Origin: Nitrospinota bacterium
GTDB taxonomy: Bacteria > JAUXIQ01
Assembly: GCA_030620925.1 (NCBI GenBank)
Contig: JAUXIQ010000078.1
Coordinates: 1-7,814, forward strand
Length of the DNA: 7,814 nucleotides
Direction: 5' to 3'
Shown here: positions 1-5,662 of the stretch, piece by piece
How positions within the stretch are numbered: position 1 is the stretch's first letter
Layout: each line of letters begins with the position of its first letter
The notes under the pieces: model-generated
What the model saw: the letters and a program-made list of their open reading frames with translations, nothing else
What the model was told of the DNA's origin: nothing
Databases searched by the model: none
Translations under genes and position numbers: made by a program

Positions 1-145
1 CGGAGTGAAGAATCTCGCTTACCCTGGTAAACCCGCTTTCTTTGAGGTTTTTGCTTACCCCCTTTCCCTTCTCGCAGGCGTTTTTTCGGGGAGAGAAACC
101 GGATAGCTCAGATGAGCGAGATTCTTCGCTTCGCTCAGAATGACA
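1..145. repeat. MITE-like intergenic element, copy 1 (cut by window edge)
   Basis: Positions 7-18 (GAAGAATCTCGC) are a perfect 12-bp inverted match to 116-127 (GCGAGATTCTTC). The right end continues as CTTCGCTTCGCTCAGAATGACA up to 145. The left half (GAAGAATCTCGC, TACCC, AAACCC, TTTGA blocks) and the right half align along their length with the element at 4706-4883, in the same orientation. The outermost left terminus, expected to read TGTCATTCTGAG, would lie just outside the window. No open reading frame inside looks like a transposase, so this is a non-autonomous element. Minus-strand translation gives the peptide VILSEAKNL, which I know as a hallmark of spurious proteins called over this repeat type. 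Confidence 0.7.
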
Positions 146-157
146 CGATGCGCTGTC

Positions 158-210
158 GTAGGGGCGGGTTTGAAACCCGCCCTAGTGGGGCGCATGTAAT
201 ACGCCCCTAC
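158..210. repeat. 53-bp palindromic repeat bounded by GTAGGGGCG/CGCCCCTAC
   Basis: The ends GTAGGGGCG (158-166) and CGCCCCTAC (202-210) are perfect 9-bp inverted repeats. Inside, GGGCGGGTTT (162-171) pairs with AAACCCGCCC (173-182) across a single base. The element therefore has alternative foldings, one local and one end-to-end. This pattern is typical of high-copy REP-like intergenic elements. Copy number cannot be judged here because only one copy lies in the window. Confidence 0.65.
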
Positions 211-220
211 AATCGCGCCT

Positions 221-239
221 GTCCCGCGTTCCGCGGGAC
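221..239. repeat. GC-rich hairpin
   Basis: GTCCCGCG (221-228) and CGCGGGAC (232-239) form a perfect 8-bp stem with a TTC loop. No T-tract follows on either strand, so it is not an obvious intrinsic terminator. It belongs to the run of palindromes at 1-360. Confidence 0.6.
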
Positions 240-256
240 TACCCCCAATGTAGGAA

Positions 257-269
257 CGGCATCCTGCCG
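257..269. repeat. Short hairpin in repeat cluster
   Basis: CGGCA (257-261) pairs with TGCCG (265-269) around a 3-nt TCC loop, preceded by GTAGGAA. It resembles a worn copy of a 'GTAGGAACGGCA...' intergenic repeat. It is too short to be sure alone, but it lies among four other inverted repeats. Confidence 0.4.
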
Positions 270-303
270 CGATTCGAAAGATAAAAGCCTGCCTGCCACT
301 GCT

Positions 304-358
304 ATTCTGAGCACACCCTCGAGCGAAGCAAAGGGTAGACATCACGCCTGCCGCGTGA
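304..358. repeat. Degenerate ATTCTGAG/GAGCGAAGC repeat plus hairpin
   Basis: ATTCTGAG (304-311) and GAGCGAAGC (321-329) are the building blocks of the MITE terminus, but they are separated by an inserted ACCCT (315-319) that pairs with AGGGT (332-336). Immediately after, TCACGC (342-347) pairs with GCGTGA (353-358) around a CTGCC loop. The whole looks like a rearranged or decayed relative of the terminus seen at 116-145. Confidence 0.45.
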
Positions 359-360
359 CG

Positions 361-522
361 TTCCGCTGATAAACCCTGATATTAAAATAAATCTCAGTGC
401 TATTAATGTTTTAGTGGTTAATGGGCTTTCATCCGCGTGCATTTGTGTTAATCTGTGGTTAAATTATTAATAAATTTCTTGGTAGGGAAACGAAACTCTA
501 TGTCAACTATCTGGAGGCTGTT
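361..522 (+). promoter_or_regulatory. AT-rich upstream region of the first SDR gene; candidate promoter at 443-470
   Basis: After the palindromes, the sequence becomes AT-rich. A possible sigma70-type promoter has TTGTGT (443-448) as -35 and TATTAA (465-470) as -10, with a 16-nt spacer. Transcription would start near 477, leaving a leader of about 45 nt before the ATG at 523. The match is imperfect and AT-rich DNA yields such hits easily. The ribosome-binding site CTGGAGG lies 5 nt before the ATG. The candidate overlaps the ATCTGTGGTTAAA-type motif at 431-464, which may itself be a dispersed repeat. Confidence 0.3.
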
Positions 523-1227
523 ATGAGCGGGGGGAAAATTGCCGTGGTTACCGGTGCGAACAAAGGGATCGGCTTCGAGACCGCCAGACTGCTGGCCGGG
601 GAGGGAATAAAGGTCATCCTGACGGCGCGTGACGAGGCGAGAGGGAAGAAAGCCTGCGAAAAATTGAAGAAGGAGGGCGCGGACGTTCATTTCCACCGCC
701 TGGAGGTTACCGATCAGGTGAGCATCGATGATCTTTATGAATACGTTCGGAAAGAGTTCGGAAGACTGGACATCCTGATCAACAATGCCGGGATCAATAT
801 CGACACGGATAAGAGCGGTATGGAAATGGACCTGGACACGATGAGAAAAACCATGGAAACCAACGTGAACGCCCCACTGGCGCTATGCCAGAAATTCATC
901 CCGTTGATGAAGGAAAACGGCTACGGGAGGATAGTAAACGTCTCCAGCCAGATGGGGCAGCTATCGGGCATGAGCGGGGGGAACATGGCCTATCGAACAT
1001 CCAAAACGGCGCTCAATGTTATCACACTATTATTGGCCCTCGAGCTGAACGACAGCAATATCCTGATAAACGCGGGCTCCCCCGGATGGACCAGGACGGA
1101 CATGGGCGGCCCCAACGCACCTCGAAGCACGGAGGAAGGGGCGGATACCATAGTCTGGCTGGCTACACTCCCCGACGGTGGGCCGACGGGAGGTTTTTTC
1201 CAGGACAGGAAACCGCTTGACTGGTGA
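523..1227 (+). CDS. Short-chain dehydrogenase/reductase, carbonyl-reductase-like
   Basis: A 234-aa classical SDR, predicted to be a cytosolic NAD(P)H-dependent oxidoreductase. It shows the Rossmann dinucleotide-binding motif TGANKGIG (residues 10-17), NNAG (87-90), the structural Asn in ETNVNAP (N114), the catalytic Ser in VSSQ (S141/S142), and the YRTSK pair Y157/K161. The segment PGWTRTDMGG (187-196) and the final GGFFQDRK resemble the carbonyl reductase (CBR1-like) group more than FabG, because the C-terminal VTGQ..VDGG signature is absent. An Arg (R36) after the second beta strand suggests NADP(H) preference. The start is fixed by TGGAGG five bases before the ATG. The gene is alone on the plus strand and converges on the next SDR gene with a 9-nt gap. 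The natural substrate cannot be read from the sequence. Confidence 0.93.
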   Translation: MSGGKIAVVTGANKGIGFETARLLAGEGIKVILTARDEARGKKACEKLKKEGADVHFHRLEVTDQVSIDDLYEYVRKEFGRLDILINNAGINIDTDKSGMEMDLDTMRKTMETNVNAPLALCQKFIPLMKENGYGRIVNVSSQMGQLSGMSGGNMAYRTSKTALNVITLLLALELNDSNILINAGSPGWTRTDMGGPNAPRSTEEGADTIVWLATLPDGGPTGGFFQDRKPLDW

Positions 1228-1236
1228 AAATTATTC

Positions 1237-1989
1237 TTAGCGGTCGCCACCGTTAACGAAAATTAGCTGACCGGTGACGTAGCTGGCCTTATCGGAAACC
1301 AAGAAGGCCGCCACTTCTGCGATTTCACTTGGCTGGCCCATGCGCTTCATGGGCATCCCCTCCATAAAGACCTTAACTTCCTCCTCGCTACGCCGGGCGA
1401 TGCCCTCGCGGGCCATATCGGTCTCTATGAGTCCGGGACAGATTATGTTTATGCGGATGTTGTTCACGGCCTCTTCCTTGGCGACTATCTGGGTAAACGT
1501 ATTGAGGGCCGCCTTGGAAGTGGCGTAGACGGAACTGTTGGCCGGATACCATTTGGTTATGTTGGAGGAGATGTTGATGATGTTCCCTCCGCCGCGCTGG
1601 CGCATGTGGGGCAGCACCGCCTTCATGGTGTAAAAAGGGCCGTTCACGTTTACATTCATTACACGCTGCCACTCTTCGATGTCCGCATCGATGAATGCTC
1701 CGCTGGCCCCTATGCCGGCGTTGTTTATAAGGATGTCTATGCCGCCCAGCTCGCTTATGACCCTGTCCACCATGGCCGTCACCTGCTGGTTATCCGAGAC
1801 GTCGGTCTGATGGTGGAACGAGCGCCTCCCCATTCCTTTTATTTCCGCAACCACCTCTTCGGCGGCCTGGGACGCCGCCTGATAGTTCACCGCCACATCC
1901 GCCCCCTGCCCGGCCAGAGCCAGGCAGACAGCGCGGCCGATACCCCTCGAGCCTCCGGTAACCAGCGCAGTCTTTCCCTGAAGGTCCAT
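1237..1989 (-). CDS. SDR oxidoreductase, FabG-like (3-oxoacyl-ACP reductase family)
   Basis: A 250-aa classical SDR of usual FabG length. It has the cofactor motif TGGSRGIG (11-18), NNAG (89-92), N114, catalytic S142, Y155 and K159 (YATSK), PG (185-186), and the characteristic C-terminal YVTGQLIFVNGG (237-248). It probably reduces a 3-oxoacyl or other keto substrate with NADPH. Whether it serves fatty-acid synthesis is uncertain, because no other fab genes are nearby and many FabG-like SDRs have other substrates. I chose the ATG at 1989 because GGAGGAG lies five bases upstream and the product then begins MDLQGKTALVTGG, as in the family. An in-frame GTG at 2106 would add 39 residues translated from the asd terminator region and is rejected. 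The gene follows asd on the same strand but is separated from it by two terminator-like hairpins, so it is probably expressed separately or by read-through. Confidence 0.93.
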   Translation of the reverse strand: MDLQGKTALVTGGSRGIGRAVCLALAGQGADVAVNYQAASQAAEEVVAEIKGMGRRSFHHQTDVSDNQQVTAMVDRVISELGGIDILINNAGIGASGAFIDADIEEWQRVMNVNVNGPFYTMKAVLPHMRQRGGGNIINISSNITKWYPANSSVYATSKAALNTFTQIVAKEEAVNNIRINIICPGLIETDMAREGIARRSEEEVKVFMEGMPMKRMGQPSEIAEVAAFLVSDKASYVTGQLIFVNGGDR

Positions 1990-1994
1990 CCTTT

Positions 1995-2001
1995 CTCCTC
2001 C
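1995..2001 (-). promoter_or_regulatory. Ribosome-binding site deciding the FabG-like start
   Basis: On the minus strand GGAGGAG is followed by a 5-nt spacer (AAAGG) and then ATG at 1989. This strong Shine-Dalgarno match favours the internal ATG over the upstream GTG at 2106 that extends the frame. Confidence 0.8.
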
Positions 2002-2023
2002 CCCGTTAATAAAAGTAATAAAC

Positions 2024-2046
2024 GGCCCAGGGATTACTCCTGGGCC
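2024..2046 (-). terminator. Hairpin with T-rich tail, second asd terminator or fabG leader hairpin
   Basis: GGCCCAGG and CCTGGGCC form a perfect 8-bp stem (2024-2031 with 2039-2046) with a 7-nt loop. Read on the minus strand it is followed by GTTTATTACTTTTATTAA, a T-rich but interrupted tract. It may back up the terminator at 2056-2087. Because it lies only 35 nt before the FabG-like ATG, it could instead sit in that gene's leader. Confidence 0.5.
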
Positions 2047-2055
2047 TGGCGAATC

Positions 2056-2087
2056 AAAAAAACCGGGCGGGCGATCAGCCCCCCTGG
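2056..2087 (-). terminator. Intrinsic terminator of the leuB-asd operon
   Basis: On the minus strand, beginning 15 nt past the asd stop codon, GGGGGGC pairs with GCCCGCCC (one bulged G) around a TGATC loop. The stem can be extended by CC/GG with one more bulge. It runs directly into seven T residues (2056-2062). The GC-rich stem plus T7 tract is a textbook rho-independent terminator. Confidence 0.75.
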
Positions 2088-2102
2088 GGAAAACCTCGGG
2101 TT

Positions 2103-3116
2103 TCACCCGGTCTCAAATAGATTTTCGGCTATTTGTATGGCGTTAAGCGCCGCTCCTTTGCGTATGTTATCGGACACCACCCACAAGTTCAGGGCGTTGG
2201 AGGAAAAGAGGTCCTCCCGGATTCGCCCTACGAAGACTTCGTCTTTGCCTGCGGCCTCCACGGCCAGCGGATACTCATTCTTCGACGGGTCGTCAACCAC
2301 CTGTACGCCGGGGGCGTTGAGCAGCAGCTCCCGGGCTGTGTCGGCGGTGATCTTCTCTTCGGTCTCGATGTACACCGATTCGGAATGGGCGTAGAAGACG
2401 GGTACGCGCACCGTGGTGGCGGTAACCGCCATGTCGTCGTCTTCCATGATCTTGCGGGTCTCGTTAATCATTTTTATCTCTTCGAAGGTGAAACCGTTGT
2501 CCTCGAATCGGTCTATGTGGGGGAGACAGTTGAAAGCTATCTGATGCGGGTAGACGCTGCATTCGATCTCCTGCATGCTCATGAGGTTCTTCACCTGCGA
2601 CTCCAATTCATGGACGGCCTTCTTGCCCGTCCCCGAAACGGACTGATAGGTGGAGACGATGACCCGCTTGATGCGGGAATAGTCGTGCAGCGGCTTGAGG
2701 GCCACTACCATCTGTATGGTGGAGCAATTGGGGTTGGCGATGATGCCCTTATGCCCGGATATGGCGTGGGCATTCACTTCCGGCACCACCAGGGGCACTT
2801 CGGGCTCCATGCGAAAGGTGCTGCTGTTGTCCACCACCACCGCCCCGCTCTTGACCGCCGCCGGGGCGAACTGCTTGCTGCGCGCTCCTCCGGCGGAGAA
2901 GAGAGCGAGCTCTATACCTTCAAAAGAGTCCTCCTTGAGAACTTCCACCTTGATGCTTTCACCTGAAAACTCGAGCTTTTTCCCCTCAGAGCGCTCCGAA
3001 GCGAGGAACCTGATGTCGGCCACCGGAAACTTGCGCTCCTGCAAGATACTTATGAACTCTTCCCCCACGGCTCCGGTGGCACCGGCGATTGCCACGTTTA
3101 AACCCTTGCCCGACAT
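2103..3116 (-). CDS. asd: Aspartate-semialdehyde dehydrogenase
   Basis: A 337-aa enzyme that reduces 4-aspartyl phosphate with NADPH to aspartate 4-semialdehyde, the branch point to lysine/diaminopimelate, threonine and methionine. The N-terminal Rossmann domain carries GATGAVG (12-18). DNSSTFR (97-103) follows, and NPNCST (128-133) supplies the nucleophilic Cys131. SVSGTGKKAV (159-168) matches the substrate-binding region. VRVPVFYAHSE (236-246) carries the likely general base His244. SDNIRKGAALNA (315-326) is the usual C-terminal signature. Length is normal for the family. The ATG is preceded by AGGAGAAG with a 6-nt spacer. It lies 62 nt downstream of leuB with no terminator between, so the two are probably co-transcribed, and a strong terminator follows the gene. 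Confidence 0.97.
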   Translation of the reverse strand: MSGKGLNVAIAGATGAVGEEFISILQERKFPVADIRFLASERSEGKKLEFSGESIKVEVLKEDSFEGIELALFSAGGARSKQFAPAAVKSGAVVVDNSSTFRMEPEVPLVVPEVNAHAISGHKGIIANPNCSTIQMVVALKPLHDYSRIKRVIVSTYQSVSGTGKKAVHELESQVKNLMSMQEIECSVYPHQIAFNCLPHIDRFEDNGFTFEEIKMINETRKIMEDDDMAVTATTVRVPVFYAHSESVYIETEEKITADTARELLLNAPGVQVVDDPSKNEYPLAVEAAGKDEVFVGRIREDLFSSNALNLWVVSDNIRKGAALNAIQIAENLFETG

Positions 3117-3178
3117 TGTACGCTTCTCCTATTGGTTTACCACGGACGCTGATTTATTCAAGCGGTCCCTTCTATTTT

Positions 3179-4267
3179 CTATCCGGCTTTTTCCACCTCT
3201 GCGATGATCAGCCTGCCCATCTCAGAGGTGCTCACCTGTTTGCAGCCCCCCGCCTCGCGGGGCATGATGTCCGGCGTCCGGTAGCCCTTATCCAACACGC
3301 TGGAGACGGCGTTCTCAATAACTTCCGCCTCGTTGGACAGGTTAAAAGAATATCGCAGCATCATGGCTACGGAATTGATCATGGCTATAGGGTTGGCCTT
3401 GCCCTGTCCCGCTATGTCGGGCGCCGTCCCGTGGACCGGCTCGTAGAGCCCTACGTCGCCGCCCAAACTGGCGGAAGGCAGCATGCCTATGGAGCCGGTG
3501 AGCATGGCCGCTTCGTCGCTGAGTATATCTCCGAACATGTTGCCGGTCACTATGACGTCGAACTGGCGGGGATCGCGGATCAACTGCATGGCACAGTTAT
3601 CCACGTATAGATGGTTCACCTCAACTTCGGGAAATTCGGCGGAAACGCCGTTAACCACCTTGCGCCACAGCTCGGATGATTCCAATATATTAGCCTTGTC
3701 CACCGAAGTCAACTTCTTACGCCTCTTCATGGCGATCTCGAAACCGGTGCGGGCTATGCGCTCGATTTCGGGGGTAGTATAGACTAGGGTATTCACTCCC
3801 CGCTGCCCGCCTTGATATTCTTCTATGCCTTTAGGCTCGCCGAAATATATGCCTCCGGTGAGCTCCCGCAACACCATAATGTCCACGCCTTCTACGACTT
3901 CCCTCTTGAGCGTGGACGCATCGATCAGGGAGGGGTAGAGATGAGCCGGCCGCAGGTTGGCATAGAGGCCCAGCTCACCCCGGAGCCCGATGATGGCCCT
4001 TTCGGGGCGGACGGAGTAGTCCATCTCGTCCCACTTGGGGCCGCCCACCGCGCCCAGGAGAACGGCATCGCTCTTCTTGCACAGGTCGAGCGTTTCGGGC
4101 GGGAGGGGTTCACCACTGGCGTCAATTGCCGCGCCTCCTACCAGGGCCGTCTCCGTCTCCGCGTGATGGCCGAAAACGTTGCACACGGTCTCAAGGGTCT
4201 TGCCCCCTTCCTCCATGACTTCCACACCTATGCCGTCCCCCGGAAGGACGGCTATGTTCATCTTCAT
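3179..4267 (-). CDS. leuB: 3-isopropylmalate dehydrogenase
   Basis: A 362-aa cytosolic enzyme that oxidatively decarboxylates 3-isopropylmalate with NAD+ and Mg2+/Mn2+ to 2-ketoisocaproate, the third leucine-specific step. Visible motifs are LPGDGIG (8-14), VGGPKWD (74-80), the substrate-binding arginines R96 and R106 ([13 protein letters not shown], 95-107), R134 and Y141 in [16 protein letters not shown]191 in SVDKANIL, D223, and the metal-binding D247 and D251 in the family signature beginning [11 protein letters not shown] (243-253). [18 protein letters not shown] (276-293) binds NAD. The sequence reads as intact and of normal length. GAGGAGAGGG lies 4 nt before the ATG. It heads a leuB-asd unit, and its own promoter candidate lies at 4371-4379. 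leuD is about 3.4 kb upstream on the same strand. Confidence 0.98.
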   Translation of the reverse strand: MKMNIAVLPGDGIGVEVMEEGGKTLETVCNVFGHHAETETALVGGAAIDASGEPLPPETLDLCKKSDAVLLGAVGGPKWDEMDYSVRPERAIIGLRGELGLYANLRPAHLYPSLIDASTLKREVVEGVDIMVLRELTGGIYFGEPKGIEEYQGGQRGVNTLVYTTPEIERIARTGFEIAMKRRKKLTSVDKANILESSELWRKVVNGVSAEFPEVEVNHLYVDNCAMQLIRDPRQFDVIVTGNMFGDILSDEAAMLTGSIGMLPSASLGGDVGLYEPVHGTAPDIAGQGKANPIAMINSVAMMLRYSFNLSNEAEVIENAVSSVLDKGYRTPDIMPREAGGCKQVSTSEMGRLIIAEVEKAG

Positions 4268-4306
4268 AAAACCCTCTCCTCGATAAAACCGTGAATTGCC
4301 CCCCGG

Positions 4307-4345
4307 CCGATCCCGCCTATCGTGGTACGGAGGCTCAGAACGACA
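4307..4345 (-). repeat. Possible remnant of the MITE-like terminus inside the leuB leader
   Basis: On the minus strand TGTCGTTCTGAG (4345-4334) differs by one base from the TGTCATTCTGAG terminus of the 4706-4883 element. The following bases end in GGCGGGA, compared with AGCGGGAGG at the same spacing in that element. No matching right end is seen, so this would be a decayed half-copy that now forms part of the leuB 5' untranslated region. The match is short and partly degenerate. Confidence 0.35.
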
Positions 4346-4370
4346 ATTTTTCTGGCAGTTTGAGGGAACA

Positions 4371-4379
4371 ATTATACCA
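4371..4379 (-). promoter_or_regulatory. Extended -10 promoter candidate for leuB-asd
   Basis: The minus strand reads TGGTATAAT, a perfect TATAAT with the TGn extension. There is no good TTGACA at the usual distance, which is acceptable for extended -10 promoters. Transcription would start near 4364, giving a leader of about 97 nt before the leuB ATG. The site lies in the gap between the zinc-ribbon stop and leuB, so leuB-asd need not depend on upstream transcription. I see no T-box or leucine-rich leader peptide in the leader. Confidence 0.5.
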
Positions 4380-4402
4380 GAAACGCGTGGTGAACATTCC
4401 TA

Positions 4403-4591
4403 TTATATTTTAATTTTCCATCCCAGGCGATAGCGCTGGTGGCACTGGGGGCAGATCAGATATATCTCCGCCTGCTCTGCCTCTCTCTTCAGGGAGGTAT
4501 GGAACCCATCCGTATAGCCGCAAACCTCGCACTGGTAGAACTCACCCTCGACTTTTATTGCTATCACCTCTTTTTCAGCACCCATTTCCAT
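4403..4591 (-). CDS. Small zinc-ribbon protein
   Basis: A 62-aa protein with two CxxC knuckles, CEVC (21-24) and CPQC (47-50), plus His31 and His51. This fits a single zinc ribbon binding one Zn2+. The sequence YQCEVCGYTDGF...YLICPQCHQRY is rubredoxin- or ribbon-like, but it lacks the second-domain features that would name a function. I see no signal peptide or membrane segment. I chose the ATG at 4591 because TGAGGTGA lies 6 nt upstream; an in-frame GTG at 4597 overlaps that site. It lies 135 nt upstream of leuB on the same strand, with the leuB promoter candidate in between. Its role is unknown; nucleic-acid or protein binding is only a guess. Its 5' end is duplicated at 4942-4968. Confidence 0.75.
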   Translation of the reverse strand: MEMGAEKEVIAIKVEGEFYQCEVCGYTDGFHTSLKREAEQAEIYLICPQCHQRYRLGWKIKI

Positions 4592-4598
4592 GATCACT
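4572..4598. repeat. Direct repeat A: start region of the zinc-ribbon gene
   Basis: These 27 bases match 4942-4968 at 23 positions in the same orientation (shared core TTTTCAGC.CCCATTT). They cover the first codons of the zinc-ribbon gene, which read MIMEMGAE from the GTG or MEMGAE from the ATG. The partner copy reads MIMKMGAE. Confidence 0.6.
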
Positions 4599-4605
4599 CA
4601 CCTCA
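4598..4605 (-). promoter_or_regulatory. Ribosome-binding site deciding the zinc-ribbon start
   Basis: The minus strand reads TGAGGTGA followed by 6 nt and ATG at 4591. The GTG at 4597 directly abuts this site and would have no spacer, so the ATG is preferred. Confidence 0.65.
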
Positions 4606-4705
4606 GGGCGAACAGGATCCGGCGAAGCGCGTGATCGCCCCTATAATCTGATAAATGTTGGAGCTTCCCGCCGAGCCAATATTAAGAAAGAAAAACCGCT
4701 GCATT

Positions 4706-4883
4706 CTGTCATTCTGAGTTCCGCGACAAGCGGGAGGAAGAATTTCGCCTACCCGGGCAAACCCTCGTTATTTGAAGCTTTTTACAAATCCCTTCACTTT
4801 TTCCCCTGCAGCGATACGCCCTGTGGAAAGAGACAAGCGGTAGCCAAAATATGCGAGATTCTTCGCTTCGCTCAGAATGACAG
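4706..4883. repeat. MITE-like intergenic element, copy 2 (178 bp, complete)
   Basis: The ends CTGTCATTCTGAG (4706-4718) and CTCAGAATGACAG (4871-4883) are perfect 13-bp terminal inverted repeats. Subterminal GAAGAAT.TCGC (4737-4748) mirrors GCGAGATTCTTC further in from the right end (4853-4864). The interior aligns with the copy at 1-145 in the same orientation: GAAGAAT, TACCC.GG.AAACCC, TTTGA and the right-end 30 bases are shared. There is no coding capacity, and no clear target-site duplication is visible at the borders. It fills the gap between the exported-protein gene and the zinc-ribbon gene. Confidence 0.75.
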
Positions 4884-4967
4884 TAGCCACCGGGTGTGTT
4901 TATCTTTCATGTTGCGGCAGGCGGGTCGCCACTGCGGACTATTTTCAGCGCCCATTTTCATTATCAT
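4872..4967 (-). other. Short ORF overlapping the exported-protein stop (ATGA); probably a gene-start remnant
   Basis: A 31-codon frame starts at an ATG (4967) that overlaps the TGA of the 217-aa gene in an ATGA arrangement and ends at a TGA inside the MITE-like terminus. It begins MIMKMGAEN, near-identical to the MIMEMGAEK at the start of the zinc-ribbon gene, and then diverges with no CxxC pairs. The likeliest reading is a partial duplication of the zinc-ribbon 5' end, truncated by unrelated sequence and the repeat. A translated, coupled small peptide is possible but there is no strong ribosome-binding site. Confidence 0.3.
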
Positions 4968-4968
4968 T
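4942..4968. repeat. Direct repeat B: duplicated gene-start segment
   Basis: This is the partner of 4572-4598, with 23 of 27 positions identical in the same orientation. Here it overlaps the last codons and stop of the exported-protein gene. The MITE-like element lies between the two copies. Confidence 0.6.
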
Positions 4969-5617
4969 TGACTCTCAGCCCCGCAGCCCTTCTATCGACT
5001 TCATCGTAAATGGCCTCAGCCAGGCTATCCCCCTCCAAGCCCTCTTTGAGCTTCTGTGCAACGAAGTGGCCCAAACCATCAAAATCTATCTGTTTATCTA
5101 AACCGTAAGCATAGGCTCTGGTAGCCTTCTCTATGCTATCGGTAAATTCATCTTCTCTCACCATCCGCGCCACAAGGCCCGACGCCGCCTCCGGCGGCAC
5201 CCCGCTCCTCGCCGCAATTTGCATGTAAAGCAAAGCTTCCTTGAGCTCCTTCCTGCTTAATTTACTTTTCTCGCTCGCTTTCTTGATTTTATCTTCAGCG
5301 CTTTTTAATTTCACTTTGAAGGCTTTGATCTTTCCTTTGTCCCTGCCTTTCTGGAGTCCGGGCGGCAGCATATCGCGCCAACCCTCCTTATGGCCCTTGC
5401 TCCACCCTGGAGGCTCGCCTTCAACGAAACCCCACTTTTCCCCCTTTGTTAAAGCGGGAGGGGGCGGGGGTTGCTTACCAGGTTTCTTCTTGGGAGGTTT
5501 CTGACCCTGCACCCCGCCGGTCTCCGCCTCAGAATAGCTCTGATATACAATGGCTGAAAAGGCGAAAACCGAGAGCACCATAATTATCGTGAACTTGATT
5601 TTGATTTCCCGGAACAT
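4964..5617 (-). CDS. Exported Lys/Pro-rich protein of unknown function
   Basis: A 217-aa protein that I do not recognise as a named family. Residues 1-30 form a basic N-terminus followed by a hydrophobic stretch (roughly 10-25, FTIIMVLSVFAFSAIV), consistent with a signal peptide or membrane anchor. There is no lipobox cysteine. A Lys/Pro-rich linker (38-55, including PPPPP) follows. Then come PPGWSKG (69-75) and PPGLQKG (85-91), a paired PPG[WL].KG motif of a kind seen in small exported bacterial proteins. A lysine-rich, probably helical or coiled region (92-127) precedes an acidic-basic helical C-terminal domain (128-217). AGGAAGG lies upstream of the ATG at 5617. It is 45 nt downstream of the 196-aa gene and probably in the same transcription unit. 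Location is likely periplasmic or extracytoplasmic; function is unknown. Confidence 0.8.
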   Translation of the reverse strand: MFREIKIKFTIIMVLSVFAFSAIVYQSYSEAETGGVQGQKPPKKKPGKQPPPPPALTKGEKWGFVEGEPPGWSKGHKEGWRDMLPPGLQKGRDKGKIKAFKVKLKSAEDKIKKASEKSKLSRKELKEALLYMQIAARSGVPPEAASGLVARMVREDEFTDSIEKATRAYAYGLDKQIDFDGLGHFVAQKLKEGLEGDSLAEAIYDEVDRRAAGLRVK

Positions 5618-5662
5618 TGCCCCTTCCTTCCTGCTAGTGGGGTAATGAAAGATTTTACGCTT

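Noticed and set aside
55-369. Overlapping open frames on both strands at 55-345 and 112-369
   Set aside because: They lie entirely on palindromic repeats, translate to repeat-derived peptides such as VILSEAKNL and GGFETRP, and have no ribosome-binding site or domain.
1236-1260. Possible bidirectional terminator (CGGT/ACCG hairpin) at the convergent SDR ends
   Set aside because: The stem is only 4 bp, lies inside the coding end of the FabG-like gene and has no proper T-tract on either strand.
1990-2106. N-terminal extension of the FabG-like protein from a GTG at 2106 that overlaps the asd stop (GTGA)
   Set aside because: The extension would be translated from the asd terminator hairpins, has no family similarity, and the ATG at 1989 has a strong GGAGGAG site with ideal spacing.
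1606-2394. Long plus-strand frame of 262 codons
   Set aside because: It is antisense to the FabG-like gene and asd, spans the terminator region and has no recognisable protein features.
2133-2966. Plus-strand frame of 277 codons
   Set aside because: It is a shadow on the antisense strand of asd, whose active-site motifs are intact in the minus-strand frame.
4268-4402. T-box, riboswitch or leucine attenuator before leuB
   Set aside because: The leader is only about 97 nt, with no leucine-codon run, T-box motif or terminator/antiterminator pair that I can find.
4917-4935. Hairpin GCAGGCG/CGCC..TGC downstream of the exported-protein gene as its terminator
   Set aside because: The stem has a bulge and no T-tract follows on the minus strand. 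It may be a small palindromic repeat but is not a convincing terminator.
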